Part shown: positions 1-8,516 of the stretch, one piece after another
Numbering within the stretch: the stretch's first letter is position 1
Layout: each line of letters begins with the position of its first letter
Source of the DNA: Planctomycetaceae bacterium
GTDB lineage: Bacteria; Planctomycetota; Planctomycetia; Pirellulales; Pirellulaceae
DNA: 31,795 nt
Assembly (NCBI GenBank): GCA_018658605.1
Contig: JABHUV010000208.1
Location: 1 to 31,795, forward strand
Direction of reading: 5' to 3'
Program-made: the position numbers and the translations under genes
The notes under the pieces: generated by a model
Database searches by the model: none
What the model was told of the DNA's origin: nothing
What the model saw: the letters and a program-made list of their open reading frames with translations, nothing else

Positions 1-2956
1 AATTATCATCGCCATCGGCAAAGGCACCGCTTTGAGCGGCAACTTCTGAATCCCAGAGCGACCCCATATGAAAGCCTTCGACATACCCATGCGAGGCTGC
101 ACCCGCAAGGTCATAGGTATCTGGAGCATCGCCAAAGTCAATAACTGAATTATTTCCAAAATCGACATCAATGTAGGGTAAACCCACGACGATCGTAATA
201 TCATGTTGACCACTGGCAGGTGCGGTCAGTACATAGCCGGGATCCAGTACTTCACGGATCGTTACAGGACCCGCTTCGTTGTAATCAATACCATAGTTAC
301 CGTCTTCGTCAGTAATCGCCGCTGGTTCACCAATATCAATCCGGCTGTCATTATCGAGATCGACATAAATATAGACACCGGCAATACCAACTTCCCCTGG
401 ATCCTGAACGCCATTGCCATTCTCGTCGCCAAATTTCGTACCAAAGATTCCCAACGTTTGATCAGAGGGAGTAAAACCGAAATCAACATGGTCTGTGGAA
501 GCCCCTGTAACAACGAAGATATCATGTCCACCATCGTTAATGGGTCCATTTTCAACCTGAATAGGATCAGGCAGAGTTTGCCGGAAATTCGCTTGAGGCA
601 GTGCTTTAATCGAGAAAGGACCACCGAGGTATAACTCAAACGAATAGAGACCCTCGGCATCCGTGGCTTGCCAGGGCTCGAGCCGTTCATGAGTGCCATT
701 ATCGTTCAAGTCCATATAGACTAGAGCACCCGACAGTGGCGATTCAGTAACCTGTCGTACACCATCTCCGTCCGCATCAATAAATGCTGTGCCTGTAATA
801 TGCGCCGGTGTCGTCGGCAACTCATATGACGACTGTATAGGAACGACCGTAGTCAGAATTCCGCCATCCGCTCTAAACCCTAACCCACGTCGAGCAAATG
901 CTCGCCACAGAGCATCATGATTAACGCCGCCAGTCAGAGCCTGATCAGCAGCCAATATGCCATCTCGAGCATCTGTAAATGTCGGATTTGCGAACGTATA
1001 TTTCATCCCGTCAATAAACAACTGCATTGCTAAATTATTGGCACCGGTTGTTAAATCAAGCAGATCGGGACCAAGCATCGAGGTCGGCCCGGTATCCAGA
1101 ATGGCCTGATTGGTCGTTGGCGTGCGGCCAACGGCTTGATGAAGATCTTCATTAAAGGCAATTTCCATCGCGGATCCATCGCGAGAACCGCCGTACTTAA
1201 AGATCAACTCCCAGGTCATGTCATAGAGCATCGAGGCCCAGATTTCACCCGCCTGATGAAGCTCAACATTGGGAATGCCTGTTGAGGGATCATCCTCGGT
1301 GTTCCAATCTTCAAACGTGCGCCCACCAATAGCCTGATCATAAGAGTAAGGCTGACGCCTTATTCCCTCAGGGTCTCCGAAATACCATTCCCCCAAAGCA
1401 ATCGCATCACCAGGATCAGATGTTGACTTCATTCCCATAATCAGTGACAGGTAATCCCCAGTCCCTTCATGCATCGCGCCAACTTGGGAATTACCAAGCG
1501 TCCCCTGCATCCACATCGGCCCAGCAATTAACCGTGCTATCAATGCATGGCCAAACTCATGAACGAGAACACTGTTATCCATCCCCGAGTCACGCCCCGG
1601 CACGGTCTGGTTGCAAAAGTTCATTTCCATATTCACATCGTTACCATCAACATCCGCTCCGAGCGCAGGCGACGGAACAAACATCACCGATGCGTTACAA
1701 ATGATATCCGGGTCATCCACATCCACCAACAACGCATCTCCAGGCACTCCCAATCCGGTATAGTTAGCTGCCTGATAATTACCTGCCGCTTCATCAAATC
1801 CGTAACGCGCCAAAATATCGTGGGTTTGATTCAACGTTACAAACGCATTGGTCGTCGAGGAACGCTGATTTTGTTCTGCAGAATGCGTCACATTGGGATT
1901 AAACTCATCCAAAAACTCCAACTCCGGGCCACCCTGTGCGCGATCACCCGTGGGGTTAGGCGGACGGGCGTCAAGACCTCCGACCTGAACAAATGCGTTA
2001 TTTCCACGCGTATCTGTAAACTCTGGTCCGACCACACCATTGGTGTCATGCCACCCAAACGGCGACACCAATAAATCCGCTGGATCTTCTATAATTTGTT
2101 GCGATCCTTGATTCAGATGCATATCTGGCATAACAACCGCGTTGTATTTCGCATTCATAACACCGTCTATCGCCATCAGATAAGCACCCGACTCAGCTGA
2201 CACGAAGGCAGCATATGCGTGCTGCCCATCCTTAGTCACAACATCAAATCCCCAAGTAAGCTCGATTTCCGAACCGTTATAGGTGTAACCCAATGCAGCT
2301 AAAATCGGCTGACTCGTGACGCCAGAATCCGATATGATCGTTGATTGATTCGGCCCGCTAGGGGCCTGCAGCAGCACCGGTGACTCCGTAACAGTTAGAC
2401 CAAGTGCAGAAAAGGCCGTTGCCAGAGCATCAATTGGCGCTGTATTTGCTGTTAGCGGGTCCGCTGTACCACCATCCCCCAACCCAGGAAGAAACGATGA
2501 CCCCGCCGCAACCACTCGGCCATCATTATCAACACTAACATTAATCATACTCCCAAGCACATCCAGGCCGTTATATTGCTGCTGCAGTGCAATATGCGTC
2601 ACACGGGTATGCTGACTAACAAATTGACTGGAAATACGATAGCTTCCTAAATCTATAGCCGCCAATCCGAAATCCGATGCATTCGCGTCAAGATATTCCG
2701 CGGCAACCTGCAGTGGCGCCTTACCCAACGAATAACCCGATTGATAACCATCGAACCCACCAACCACCGTCGACGGCGCAAAAACATAGCCGCCTAGGTC
2801 TTCACCCTCAGCAACTTCCGCAAAGACCGCCCCCATATCAGCAGTCAGCAAATTACGATCCTCCAAAGCCTCAAACTGAAGCCCGGAAAGGAATTCCTCC
2901 CGTTTCGCTGTTCGTCGGGTTCTGCGTTTCATAAATTTCTTAAACGTTTTTTGCAT
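1..2956 (-). CDS. M36 fungalysin-like metalloprotease with LEPR-XLL-type N-terminus and SdrD-type B repeats (partial, no stop in window)
   Basis: The minus-strand frame is open from an ATG at 2956 to the left edge (985 codons, no stop), so the C-terminus is missing. The N-terminus is strongly basic (MQKTFKKFMKRRTRR), followed by FEALEDRNLL, a variant of the planctomycete LEPR-XLL motif; there is no hydrophobic signal peptide. Residues about 105-160 resemble the FTP propeptide of fungalysin/thermolysin enzymes. The M36 catalytic region spans about 325-690: an RPPNP-GGPELEF segment, TNAFVTLNQTHDILARYGF, the zinc motif HEFGH at 466-470 with E497 of HEGTGDY as likely third ligand, and GEIWASMLYD. 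Two SdrD-type B repeats follow (about 715-800 and 835-925), each with a D-x-D-x-D-G Ca-binding-like loop, then DFGDAPDTYD near 938, which often precedes GEVED-like modules. It is likely a secreted or surface Zn protease. An in-frame ATG at 2965 is an alternative start; neither has a good Shine-Dalgarno site. Confidence 0.9.
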   Translation of the reverse strand, partial: MQKTFKKFMKRRTRRTAKREEFLSGLQFEALEDRNLLTADMGAVFAEVAEGEDLGGYVFAPSTVVGGFDGYQSGYSLGKAPLQVAAEYLDANASDFGLAAIDLGSYRISSQFVSQHTRVTHIALQQQYNGLDVLGSMINVSVDNDGRVVAAGSSFLPGLGDGGTADPLTANTAPIDALATAFSALGLTVTESPVLLQAPSGPNQSTIISDSGVTSQPILAALGYTYNGSEIELTWGFDVVTKDGQHAYAAFVSAESGAYLMAIDGVMNAKYNAVVMPDMHLNQGSQQIIEDPADLLVSPFGWHDTNGVVGPEFTDTRGNNAFVQVGGLDARPPNPTGDRAQGGPELEFLDEFNPNVTHSAEQNQRSSTTNAFVTLNQTHDILARYGFDEAAGNYQAANYTGLGVPGDALLVDVDDPDIICNASVMFVPSPALGADVDGNDVNMEMNFCNQTVPGRDSGMDNSVLVHEFGHALIARLIAGPMWMQGTLGNSQVGAMHEGTGDYLSLIMGMKSTSDPGDAIALGEWYFGDPEGIRRQPYSYDQAIGGRTFEDWNTEDDPSTGIPNVELHQAGEIWASMLYDMTWELIFKYGGSRDGSAMEIAFNEDLHQAVGRTPTTNQAILDTGPTSMLGPDLLDLTTGANNLAMQLFIDGMKYTFANPTFTDARDGILAADQALTGGVNHDALWRAFARRGLGFRADGGILTTVVPIQSSYELPTTPAHITGTAFIDADGDGVRQVTESPLSGALVYMDLNDNGTHERLEPWQATDAEGLYSFELYLGGPFSIKALPQANFRQTLPDPIQVENGPINDGGHDIFVVTGASTDHVDFGFTPSDQTLGIFGTKFGDENGNGVQDPGEVGIAGVYIYVDLDNDSRIDIGEPAAITDEDGNYGIDYNEAGPVTIREVLDPGYVLTAPASGQHDITIVVGLPYIDVDFGNNSVIDFGDAPDTYDLAGAASHGYVEGFHMGSLWDSEVAAQSGAFADGDDN

Positions 2957-2998
2957 CTGCCACATCTCGAGGAAAACTTCTGTTTAAGTTTCAATACG

Positions 2999-3021
2999 AT
3001 TATACATTGAGTCCTAGTCAA
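2999..3021 (-). promoter_or_regulatory. Possible promoter element upstream of the M36 protease gene
   Basis: A perfect TATAAT is present on the minus strand (plus 2999-3004), 43 bp before the ATG at 2956. TTGACT (plus 3016-3021) lies upstream, but the spacing is only 11 bp, too short for a normal sigma-70 promoter. The -10-like box may be real with a poor -35, or the match may be chance in AT-rich spacer. Confidence 0.25.
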
Positions 3022-3056
3022 AGAACCCACAATAACCATCCTTGTTGTTTATTCCA

Positions 3057-3081
3057 AAAACGTCAATCAAATTGACGTTTT
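3057..3081 (-). terminator. Intrinsic terminator of the BBP7-like gene
   Basis: A perfect 11-bp inverted repeat (AAAACGTCAAT / ATTGACGTTTT) with a 3-nt loop begins 3 bp after the stop codon at 3084. Read on the minus strand it ends in a run of five T, as expected of a rho-independent terminator. It separates the BBP7-like gene from the M36 protease gene downstream on the same strand. Confidence 0.8.
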
Positions 3082-3083
3082 GA

Positions 3084-4400
3084 CTACCACATCCACTCAA
3101 AACCAGCACTAAAGCCGGTATACAACACATCCCCATTGTCCACTAACGACGTAGCAGACACTGGCTGAACAAAAGGCGGGTTGCTGCTAAACTGATCAGA
3201 TGCTAAAGCGACACCATCTATATAGAGCACTTCATACCCAACTCGCAGCGTTAAATTCTGATTCAACTTCCAGTTGGCCATTACCCGACCTTCAACCAAG
3301 AATGTCGCACGATTGGTTTCTTCATCAGTCCCAATCGGCGGATTAATCGAAGTTGCGAAGTAAGTCGACCGACTTTTGATCTGATTGCCATAGGCACCAA
3401 ACTTAACAGCAGCCCCAAAACTCAAATCAGTCGTAGCCTGAAACCAAAGATCGCCACCGATTTGACCACCGGTAATCGCATTGATGGTTCGCGAATCATA
3501 ATCCAACACACCATTGGTGGATTGCGAACTAAACCCAAATGTTTCTGTCAAATAAACGTGCCGCACACCAGCGATCCAAGATCCTTGCCAACGACTATGA
3601 GGATCCATCCAGCGATGGCGAAAACTGAGCTCCACGTTATCAAGATCTGAACCGTATGACATACTGTGTTCGTCAGCTTGGCCCGTTTCACCAAAACCAC
3701 CAAAAGGAGCTGTACCGAAATTACTGAGAACGGAAAATAAATTACCATTGCTAGTTACGCTCTCATCAGCATCGAAACTCATCAACCCATAATACGTAAA
3801 CTCAACAACTCGCGAGTTCGATAACGGGACCGCTGCCTCAAATCGCATACCTGTTTCTCGTGAAAATGCACCACTGTCAGTTGTTAACACAATCGGTCCA
3901 GCAATCCCCTCGCTCGACAAGTCGCCTTGGCCTGCCCCCCCATCACGCTCCATATACATTGCGTCGATGGCTATATCAAACCAACGAGGAGAACGACGCA
4001 CGACAGCCTGTTCAAATCGACTGGCAATTCGATTTGCGTTATTACGCCCAAACGCTCGAAAACGATCCGCCTCTCGCTCAGTAGCAATCGCAGAAACACC
4101 TGCCTGTTGTACTCCGCCAGGCATAACCCCAGCGGCATTTGGCATGACATTACTCCGCAGACCCTGCGCCTGTGGATAAGTCCCTATCGGTGCCATTACG
4201 CCTGGCTGGGGACCCAACTGCCCGCTGTATGACGGCGGTGCATATGTCGGTTGCTGACCATAATAACCTCCTGGCTGATAAGGCGTGCCACCGCCTCCAT
4301 AAACAGAAGCACCTGGATATTGAGCCGCCACCATTGATGCCCCAAATGCAATTACGATCGCACTAAGGATTACGGCAATTTTCGTCAAAACTCGCGTCAT
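3084..4400 (-). CDS. BBP7-like outer-membrane beta-barrel protein
   Basis: 438 aa. Residues 1-26 form a classical signal peptide ending in MVAAQ. A Gly/Tyr/Pro/Gln-rich low-complexity segment follows (about 27-75), and from about 140 there are alternating strands with paired aromatics up to a C-terminus ending in GFEWMW, as in barrel proteins that finish in an aromatic residue. WFDIAIDAMYMERD at the barrel start and INAITGGQIGGDLW in the middle resemble the planctomycete BBP7 family (the NxxxGxQxG stretch). The role in the family is unknown beyond being an abundant outer-envelope barrel. The ATG at 4400 is supported by AGGGA at 4409-4413 (8-nt spacing). It is transcribed divergently from the porin gene and followed at once by a terminator, so it is probably monocistronic. 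Another planctomycete barrel family is possible. Confidence 0.82.
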   Translation of the reverse strand: MTRVLTKIAVILSAIVIAFGASMVAAQYPGASVYGGGGTPYQPGGYYGQQPTYAPPSYSGQLGPQPGVMAPIGTYPQAQGLRSNVMPNAAGVMPGGVQQAGVSAIATEREADRFRAFGRNNANRIASRFEQAVVRRSPRWFDIAIDAMYMERDGGAGQGDLSSEGIAGPIVLTTDSGAFSRETGMRFEAAVPLSNSRVVEFTYYGLMSFDADESVTSNGNLFSVLSNFGTAPFGGFGETGQADEHSMSYGSDLDNVELSFRHRWMDPHSRWQGSWIAGVRHVYLTETFGFSSQSTNGVLDYDSRTINAITGGQIGGDLWFQATTDLSFGAAVKFGAYGNQIKSRSTYFATSINPPIGTDEETNRATFLVEGRVMANWKLNQNLTLRVGYEVLYIDGVALASDQFSSNPPFVQPVSATSLVDNGDVLYTGFSAGFEWMW

Positions 4401-4961
4401 CGCTTGTTTCCCTACAGAACCTTGTTGAAAGTCACTGTTTTATGAATCTACTCTTTGACCTGCGTTTCGCATTGAGGATTGGAATGCACATAAAGGTACA
4501 GTCCTCCCTCTCCTTATTATTCGTACAATTATGCGAATCACTTTAACCCACAAAACCAGAATTAACGGTTTTGTCGGAATACTCGTCATAATCGGCACAC
4601 TTTCACCATTTCCACACCACCAGATGGCTGTTTTTGACGTTTTCATCAAAATTCACGTCGCCTTGACATCCAAAACGGCCACAACGAAGAATCGTTTTCG
4701 GCAAACATCACTGCAAAAAACACCTCCAAGTTAACCAGTCACAAGCGTTTCCATGGTTTCTAGGTGGGAATAGTAAGGTTATCCATGTTTTCATACAACG
4801 CCAGTTTTAGAATTTAGTAATTTATGCCGATTATTCCACTTGAAGCATAAACTCTTAATAATTACCAAATCTGTCCATAGCCGAATAGTATTTCAGTAGA
4901 CCAGGCATATCCCGAGTAGCACCGTCAATGCTACTACTAAAGTCAGAAATCCGGCATCAAA
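4401..4961. other. Non-coding divergent regulatory region between BBP7-like and porin genes
   Basis: 561 bp with no convincing gene; the short open frames here lack Shine-Dalgarno sites and family features. The region must carry the promoters of both divergent genes. It contains an 8-bp hairpin at 4550-4574 (ACAAAACC / GGTTTTGT, 9-nt loop) and a 7-bp hairpin at 4915-4935 just before the porin. A TTGACA is present near 4663 on the plus strand but has no good -10 at standard spacing, so no promoter is assigned. Confidence 0.6.
4915..4935 (+). promoter_or_regulatory. Inverted repeat 26 bp upstream of the porin start
   Basis: AGTAGCA, 7-nt spacer, TGCTACT is a perfect 7-bp dyad ending 26 bp before the ATG at 4962 (38 bp before the alternative ATG at 4974). 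It could be a 5'-UTR hairpin or an operator. The gene has no obvious Shine-Dalgarno site, so a leader structure affecting translation is possible. The function is inferred only from position. Confidence 0.3.
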
Positions 4962-6512
4962 ATGCACCCCGAAATGACTAATAAATTTTTCATCGCTGCT
5001 CTGCTTCTCTCAGCTCTAGTGAGCAACAACCTGCTAGCACAATTCACATCAACGCCGCAAACCTCTCTGTCAATTCCCTACAGGAGCGATTCGCAGAATC
5101 AAACATCCTCAGACCTGCGGCGACTTGACGCACTCAAAAACATACCTCCGGCGATTCGCAAACGCGACAGTAGCGTTAACGCAGCCGCCACACAAAACTG
5201 GACCGGCCGAATTCACCTTGTTACCAATGAAATGGAAACCGGTGACGTTCAGGCTCAGCTAAATTCACAAGCAGCTGAAATCGCCGAGCTTCGCGAACTA
5301 ATTAACGGCAAGGTCGATAATGGTACCTCGGGAAACAGCGCCATCATTAATGGACGTATCCATGCTGACTACTGGGGATTCCCAGGCTCAAATGATGTTA
5401 TCGCCGCTCTGGAAGATGATACAAGCGGGCCACAGGATCGCATCGGTTTCCGACGCATACGATTTAGTGTTAAGGGTGACATTGCACCTAACATGAACTA
5501 CAAAATCGAGATGGAGCTTGCTGGCGGTAACAAGTCAGAATTCCGTGACACTTACCTGGGATGGAAAAACCTTCCAAAGATTGGCACACTCCTGCTCGGC
5601 AACCAAAAACGGCCATATGGTTTAGACCACATGAACAGTAGTCGTTACAACGTATTCCTGGAACGACCGTTAGTTATCGAATCCTTCAACCAGGATGCAC
5701 GTCGTTTCGGCTTAGCTGCATACAACACATCTGAAGACCAAACCTACAACTGGCGATACGGAGTTTACAACACTCACTTGATGCAAAATTCAGGTCAACA
5801 CAGGAACGATCACGTTCAGCTTGAATTCGCAGGCCGTCTCGCTAAGACTTATCGCTGGGCTGACGATGGACGAGATTATGCTCACTGGGCTGTCTCGGCA
5901 ACCACTGCCGCTGTTGATGGCGGTTCAACCGAAACTCGATTCCGTCAACGTGGAGAAGCTCGTCACAACAATCGCTGGATCAACTCTGGCATAATCGATG
6001 ATGCTAACAACTATGAAATATTAGCTCTTGAATGGGTTCAGAACAAGGGACCACTCCAAGTCGTTGCCGAATTCCAAAATTTGTGGATGCACACAGATGG
6101 TGGCGAAACAGCAAGACTTCAAGGTGGTTATGTTTACGCGGCTTACTTTCTCACAGACGATTACATGACATGGAAGCGAAGCAGTGGTACGCTTGATCGA
6201 ATCAAGCCTTCCAGCCCATTCATTCGCACCAAAGGCGACAAGTCTAAACATGGTATGGGCGCATGGCAAGTGGCAGTACGTTGGTCATGGGCTGACTACA
6301 GTGATGTCATGAACCTTGCTAATGCAGCTGCTGCACAACCAACTGCTGACCTCCACGGCCTACGGGGCGATGCCTTAACCATCGGCCTAAACTGGTACTG
6401 GAATGCCAATGCGCGTATGCAGCTCAACTACATCACTGGTGACATTACAACAAACGAAAACACTACCGGTCGCTACGACATCATTGGCACTCGTTTCATG
6501 GTTGACTTTTAG
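4962..6512 (+). CDS. OprO/OprP-type porin (phosphate-selective porin family)
   Basis: 516 aa. The signal peptide (hydrophobic core about residues 9-25) ends near LLAQ at 27. A short coiled coil at about 93-117 (AQLNSQAAEIAELREL) precedes the barrel, as in many porins of this group. From about 128 the OprO/P pattern is clear: GRIHADYWGF, RIRFSVKGDI, YKIEMELAGG, FRDTYLGWKNLP, GTLLLGNQKRPYGL and NSSRYNVFLERPL, then strand pairs to the C-terminal GTRFMVDF. In the family it is a trimeric outer-membrane channel for anions such as phosphate or polyphosphate; substrate here is not determined. The start could be ATG 4962 or ATG 4974 (MTNKFF...), which gives a more typical signal peptide; neither has a clear ribosome-binding site. 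It appears to be its own transcription unit. Confidence 0.92.
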   Translation: MHPEMTNKFFIAALLLSALVSNNLLAQFTSTPQTSLSIPYRSDSQNQTSSDLRRLDALKNIPPAIRKRDSSVNAAATQNWTGRIHLVTNEMETGDVQAQLNSQAAEIAELRELINGKVDNGTSGNSAIINGRIHADYWGFPGSNDVIAALEDDTSGPQDRIGFRRIRFSVKGDIAPNMNYKIEMELAGGNKSEFRDTYLGWKNLPKIGTLLLGNQKRPYGLDHMNSSRYNVFLERPLVIESFNQDARRFGLAAYNTSEDQTYNWRYGVYNTHLMQNSGQHRNDHVQLEFAGRLAKTYRWADDGRDYAHWAVSATTAAVDGGSTETRFRQRGEARHNNRWINSGIIDDANNYEILALEWVQNKGPLQVVAEFQNLWMHTDGGETARLQGGYVYAAYFLTDDYMTWKRSSGTLDRIKPSSPFIRTKGDKSKHGMGAWQVAVRWSWADYSDVMNLANAAAAQPTADLHGLRGDALTIGLNWYWNANARMQLNYITGDITTNENTTGRYDIIGTRFMVDF

Positions 6513-6613
6513 TTCTTGCATTAGCATACCAGCAGAACACGGAAAATCAGGTTAACATTTCTCTGAGCCGGCGAACTTGCGGCCTCGTAGAACAACCGTA
6601 AACTTGCTCATGA

Positions 6614-6649
6614 TTGGATTTGCACCATTTGGCATGGTATAAGTATACC
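6614..6649 (+). promoter_or_regulatory. Putative promoter with overlapping palindrome upstream of the lipoprotein gene
   Basis: TTGGAT (6614-6619), 18-bp spacer and TATAAG (6638-6643) form a plausible sigma-70-like promoter 64 bp before the ATG at 6707. The -10 lies inside a perfect palindrome, GGTATA-AG-TATACC (6636-6649), the geometry of an operator. As the downstream gene encodes a His-rich protein, metal-responsive control is an attractive guess, not shown by the sequence. Confidence 0.4.
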
Positions 6650-6706
6650 TTAACCTCCCTTGGCATCCTTTCCCGTAAACTGTCTCTTCTGAAGGCGTCA
6701 AACATC

Positions 6707-7213
6707 ATGAAACATATAATTGAAGCCACACTATCCTTCGCCATAGTTACTTTCCTTGTTGGCTGTGCACCTACGCCTGCTGATACTGCCCCCGCTACAA
6801 ATACCCAAGGCCATGATGACCACGATCACGGACATGACCATAGTGCAGCTGGTCCACACGACGGGGCATTGATTGGCCTTGGTGGTGAAGCTTTCCACCT
6901 CGAGTGGCTGCATGATGAATCTGGAAAGCTGACATTCTTCTTACTTGATGACCATGCCAAATCAGACGTGACCACCACCGCAGCTAACATCACCATCACA
7001 ACCACACTCAAAGACGAAACGGTGACGGTTAAAATCCCCTCCGCGGACCCAACTGCCGCCGAGCACAACCAATTCCAAATCACGGATGCGGTCCTACTGC
7101 AACGGCTAGAAATGGTCGGTCATGGCGTCACGGCACAAACGACGGTGCTCATCAAAGACACGCCATACACCGGTCAGTTTGAGCATGACCATGGTGATGG
7201 ACACTCGCACTAA
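6707..7213 (+). CDS. Small His-rich lipoprotein, probable metal-binding
   Basis: 168 aa from ATG 6707, chosen because it starts directly with a lipoprotein signal peptide and GAAGG lies about 11 nt upstream; the frame is open to an ATG at 6614, but that would bury the signal. The lipobox is LVGC with Cys20. A His/Asp-rich stretch follows (about 35-45, HDDHDHGHDH) and the C-terminus is also His-rich (about 158-168, HDHGDGHSH). Between them PHDGALIGLG and FHLEWLHDESGKLTFFLLD resemble small planctomycete envelope proteins often seen near heavy-metal efflux genes. A role in binding Zn, Cu or Ni at the membrane is inferred from composition. It ends 21 bp before the glycosyltransferase gene and is probably co-transcribed with it. 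No efflux pump gene is adjacent. Confidence 0.85.
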   Translation: MKHIIEATLSFAIVTFLVGCAPTPADTAPATNTQGHDDHDHGHDHSAAGPHDGALIGLGGEAFHLEWLHDESGKLTFFLLDDHAKSDVTTTAANITITTTLKDETVTVKIPSADPTAAEHNQFQITDAVLLQRLEMVGHGVTAQTTVLIKDTPYTGQFEHDHGDGHSH

Positions 7214-7234
7214 CCCGCTATTTCGTAGTCGCCA

Positions 7235-8359
7235 ATGACACTCCGCATTCTCGCCATTGAACCCTACTACGGCGGTAGCCACCAAGCCTTTCTGGACGGC
7301 TGGATCGCTAACAGCGTACATACCTGGGACACGATCACACTGCCACCGCACTCTTGGAAGTGGCGGATGCGTCATGCTGCGATACACGCGGCTTCACAAA
7401 TCGAACACATGCAAACAACAGGCAATAACTGGGATATCGTTCTCTGCTCGGATATGCTCAATCTCGCAGAACTCAAAGGACTACAACCGCAATTTTTTTC
7501 TGAGACGATCTCGGTTCTGTATTTTCACGAAAACCAACTCACCTACCCAACTCAGACTCCTCGCGAATGGGATCACCATTTTGTGTTTACCAATTTCACC
7601 TCCGCCCTAGCAGCCGACCACGTTTGGTGGAATTCACGATTCAACCAAAATGAGTTTATCGAGAACCTACCGACCTTCTTACAACAAATGCCGGATTTTC
7701 AACCACTGCTAGAAATCGATAACATTGCCCCCAAAAGCGAAATACATCACCCGCCGATCGATGTTCCGCTGCATCCAACTGTCAAACAAAACGACATTCC
7801 AATTCTATGCTGGGCAGCTCGGTGGGAGTTCGATAAAGATCCCGCCACATTTTTCGAGGCCGTCCGGTTACTTAGAGAACAGGGGGCCATTTTTCGACTA
7901 AGTGTAATTGGCGAATCATTTCGTAATTCGCCAGACGTCTTCATCTCAGCAAAATCCGAATTCGCAGACATCATTCAGCGATGGGGCTACCAACCCTCTC
8001 GCCAAGCATACCTCGACACACTTACCGAAACCGACATCTTTGTTTCAACGGCGATCCATGAGTTCTTTGGTATTACTGCAGTTGAATCTATCGTGTGTGG
8101 TTGTTTTCCATTGCTGCCTGAGCGTTTAGCCTACCCAGAAGTTCTCGAATTACCTCTCTATCCGGAACGCAGTTGTCATTTTTTCAATGGCTCCGCCCAA
8201 CAACTCGCGACAAAACTCGCAGATCTCATCAAACAACATTACCTCGGTAATCTCTGGCCCTATGACTCGCAATTAATCCAAGACTCCATGTGCCAATACC
8301 AAATCAAACCATGCGTCCAGAAAATGGACCAACGACTCGTTGACTATACGGTGATATAA
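7235..8359 (+). CDS. DUF3524 glycosyltransferase, likely tRNA-queuosine alpha-mannosyltransferase type
   Basis: 374 aa, a usual length for bacterial members. The N-terminal DUF3524 signature is clear: ILAIEPYYGGSHQAF (GGSH at 13-16), then DIVLCSDMLNLAEL, YFHENQLTYP (H98) and WDHHFVFTNFTSAL. The C-terminal half is a GT4-like fold with ILCWAARWEFDKDP, SVIGESF and the nucleotide-sugar E-x7-E motif in HEFFGITAVES (E276 and E284). Animal relatives (GTDC1/QTMAN) transfer mannose from GDP-mannose to queuosine in the anticodon loop of tRNA-Asp; bacterial members are assigned the same role by homology. It is cytoplasmic, with no signal peptide. It lies 21 bp after the lipoprotein gene and has no evident Shine-Dalgarno site, so translational coupling is possible. 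A different acceptor cannot be excluded. Confidence 0.9.
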   Translation: MTLRILAIEPYYGGSHQAFLDGWIANSVHTWDTITLPPHSWKWRMRHAAIHAASQIEHMQTTGNNWDIVLCSDMLNLAELKGLQPQFFSETISVLYFHENQLTYPTQTPREWDHHFVFTNFTSALAADHVWWNSRFNQNEFIENLPTFLQQMPDFQPLLEIDNIAPKSEIHHPPIDVPLHPTVKQNDIPILCWAARWEFDKDPATFFEAVRLLREQGAIFRLSVIGESFRNSPDVFISAKSEFADIIQRWGYQPSRQAYLDTLTETDIFVSTAIHEFFGITAVESIVCGCFPLLPERLAYPEVLELPLYPERSCHFFNGSAQQLATKLADLIKQHYLGNLWPYDSQLIQDSMCQYQIKPCVQKMDQRLVDYTVI

Positions 8360-8369
8360 TACAATCCAG

Positions 8370-8398
8370 CTCCCAACCTTTTCGAGGCTGGGAGTTTT
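8370..8398 (+). terminator. Intrinsic terminator after the glycosyltransferase
   Basis: CTCCCAaCC and GGcTGGGAG form a 9-position stem with one mismatch around a short loop, followed by TTTT, starting 10 bp after the stop at 8359. Confidence 0.65.
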
Positions 8399-8449
8399 AC
8401 TGGTTCAAACCAATACCGCCGGGTCCAGCACCCGTAACCTACCAACGCA

Positions 8450-8491
8450 AAACCGCAGTTGTTCGAGAAGCTCTCGTAACAACTGCGGTTT
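8450..8491 (-). terminator. Strong, probably bidirectional terminator between convergent genes
   Basis: A perfect 14-bp inverted repeat (AAACCGCAGTTGTT / AACAACTGCGGTTT) encloses a second 5-bp stem (CGAGA / TCTCG) with a 3-nt loop. On the minus strand the stem ends in a run of four T; on the plus strand TTTATCTT follows. It lies 25 bp beyond the stop of the DUF3467 gene, so it mainly ends the minus-strand secretion cluster and also blocks read-through from the plus side. Confidence 0.8.
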
Positions 8492-8516
8492 ATCTTATTG
8501 CGATACTTAACGTCGA

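Noticed and set aside
262..699. A 145-codon minus-strand open frame, and a 143-codon plus-strand frame at 203-634
   Set aside because: Both overlap the long M36/SdrD reading frame, which has clear family motifs; their translations have no family character.
1547..2074. A 175-codon plus-strand open frame
   Set aside because: It is antisense to the M36 catalytic region, is rich in Arg/Ile/His as expected of a shadow frame, and lacks a ribosome-binding site.
1..2956. A broken gene or pseudogene at the left edge
   Set aside because: Reading the minus strand codon by codon shows one uninterrupted frame to position 1; the gene is simply cut by the window edge.
4440..4734. Short open frames on both strands in the divergent intergenic region
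   Set aside because: No Shine-Dalgarno site, no recognisable domain or signal, and they overlap each other; the region is better read as regulatory.
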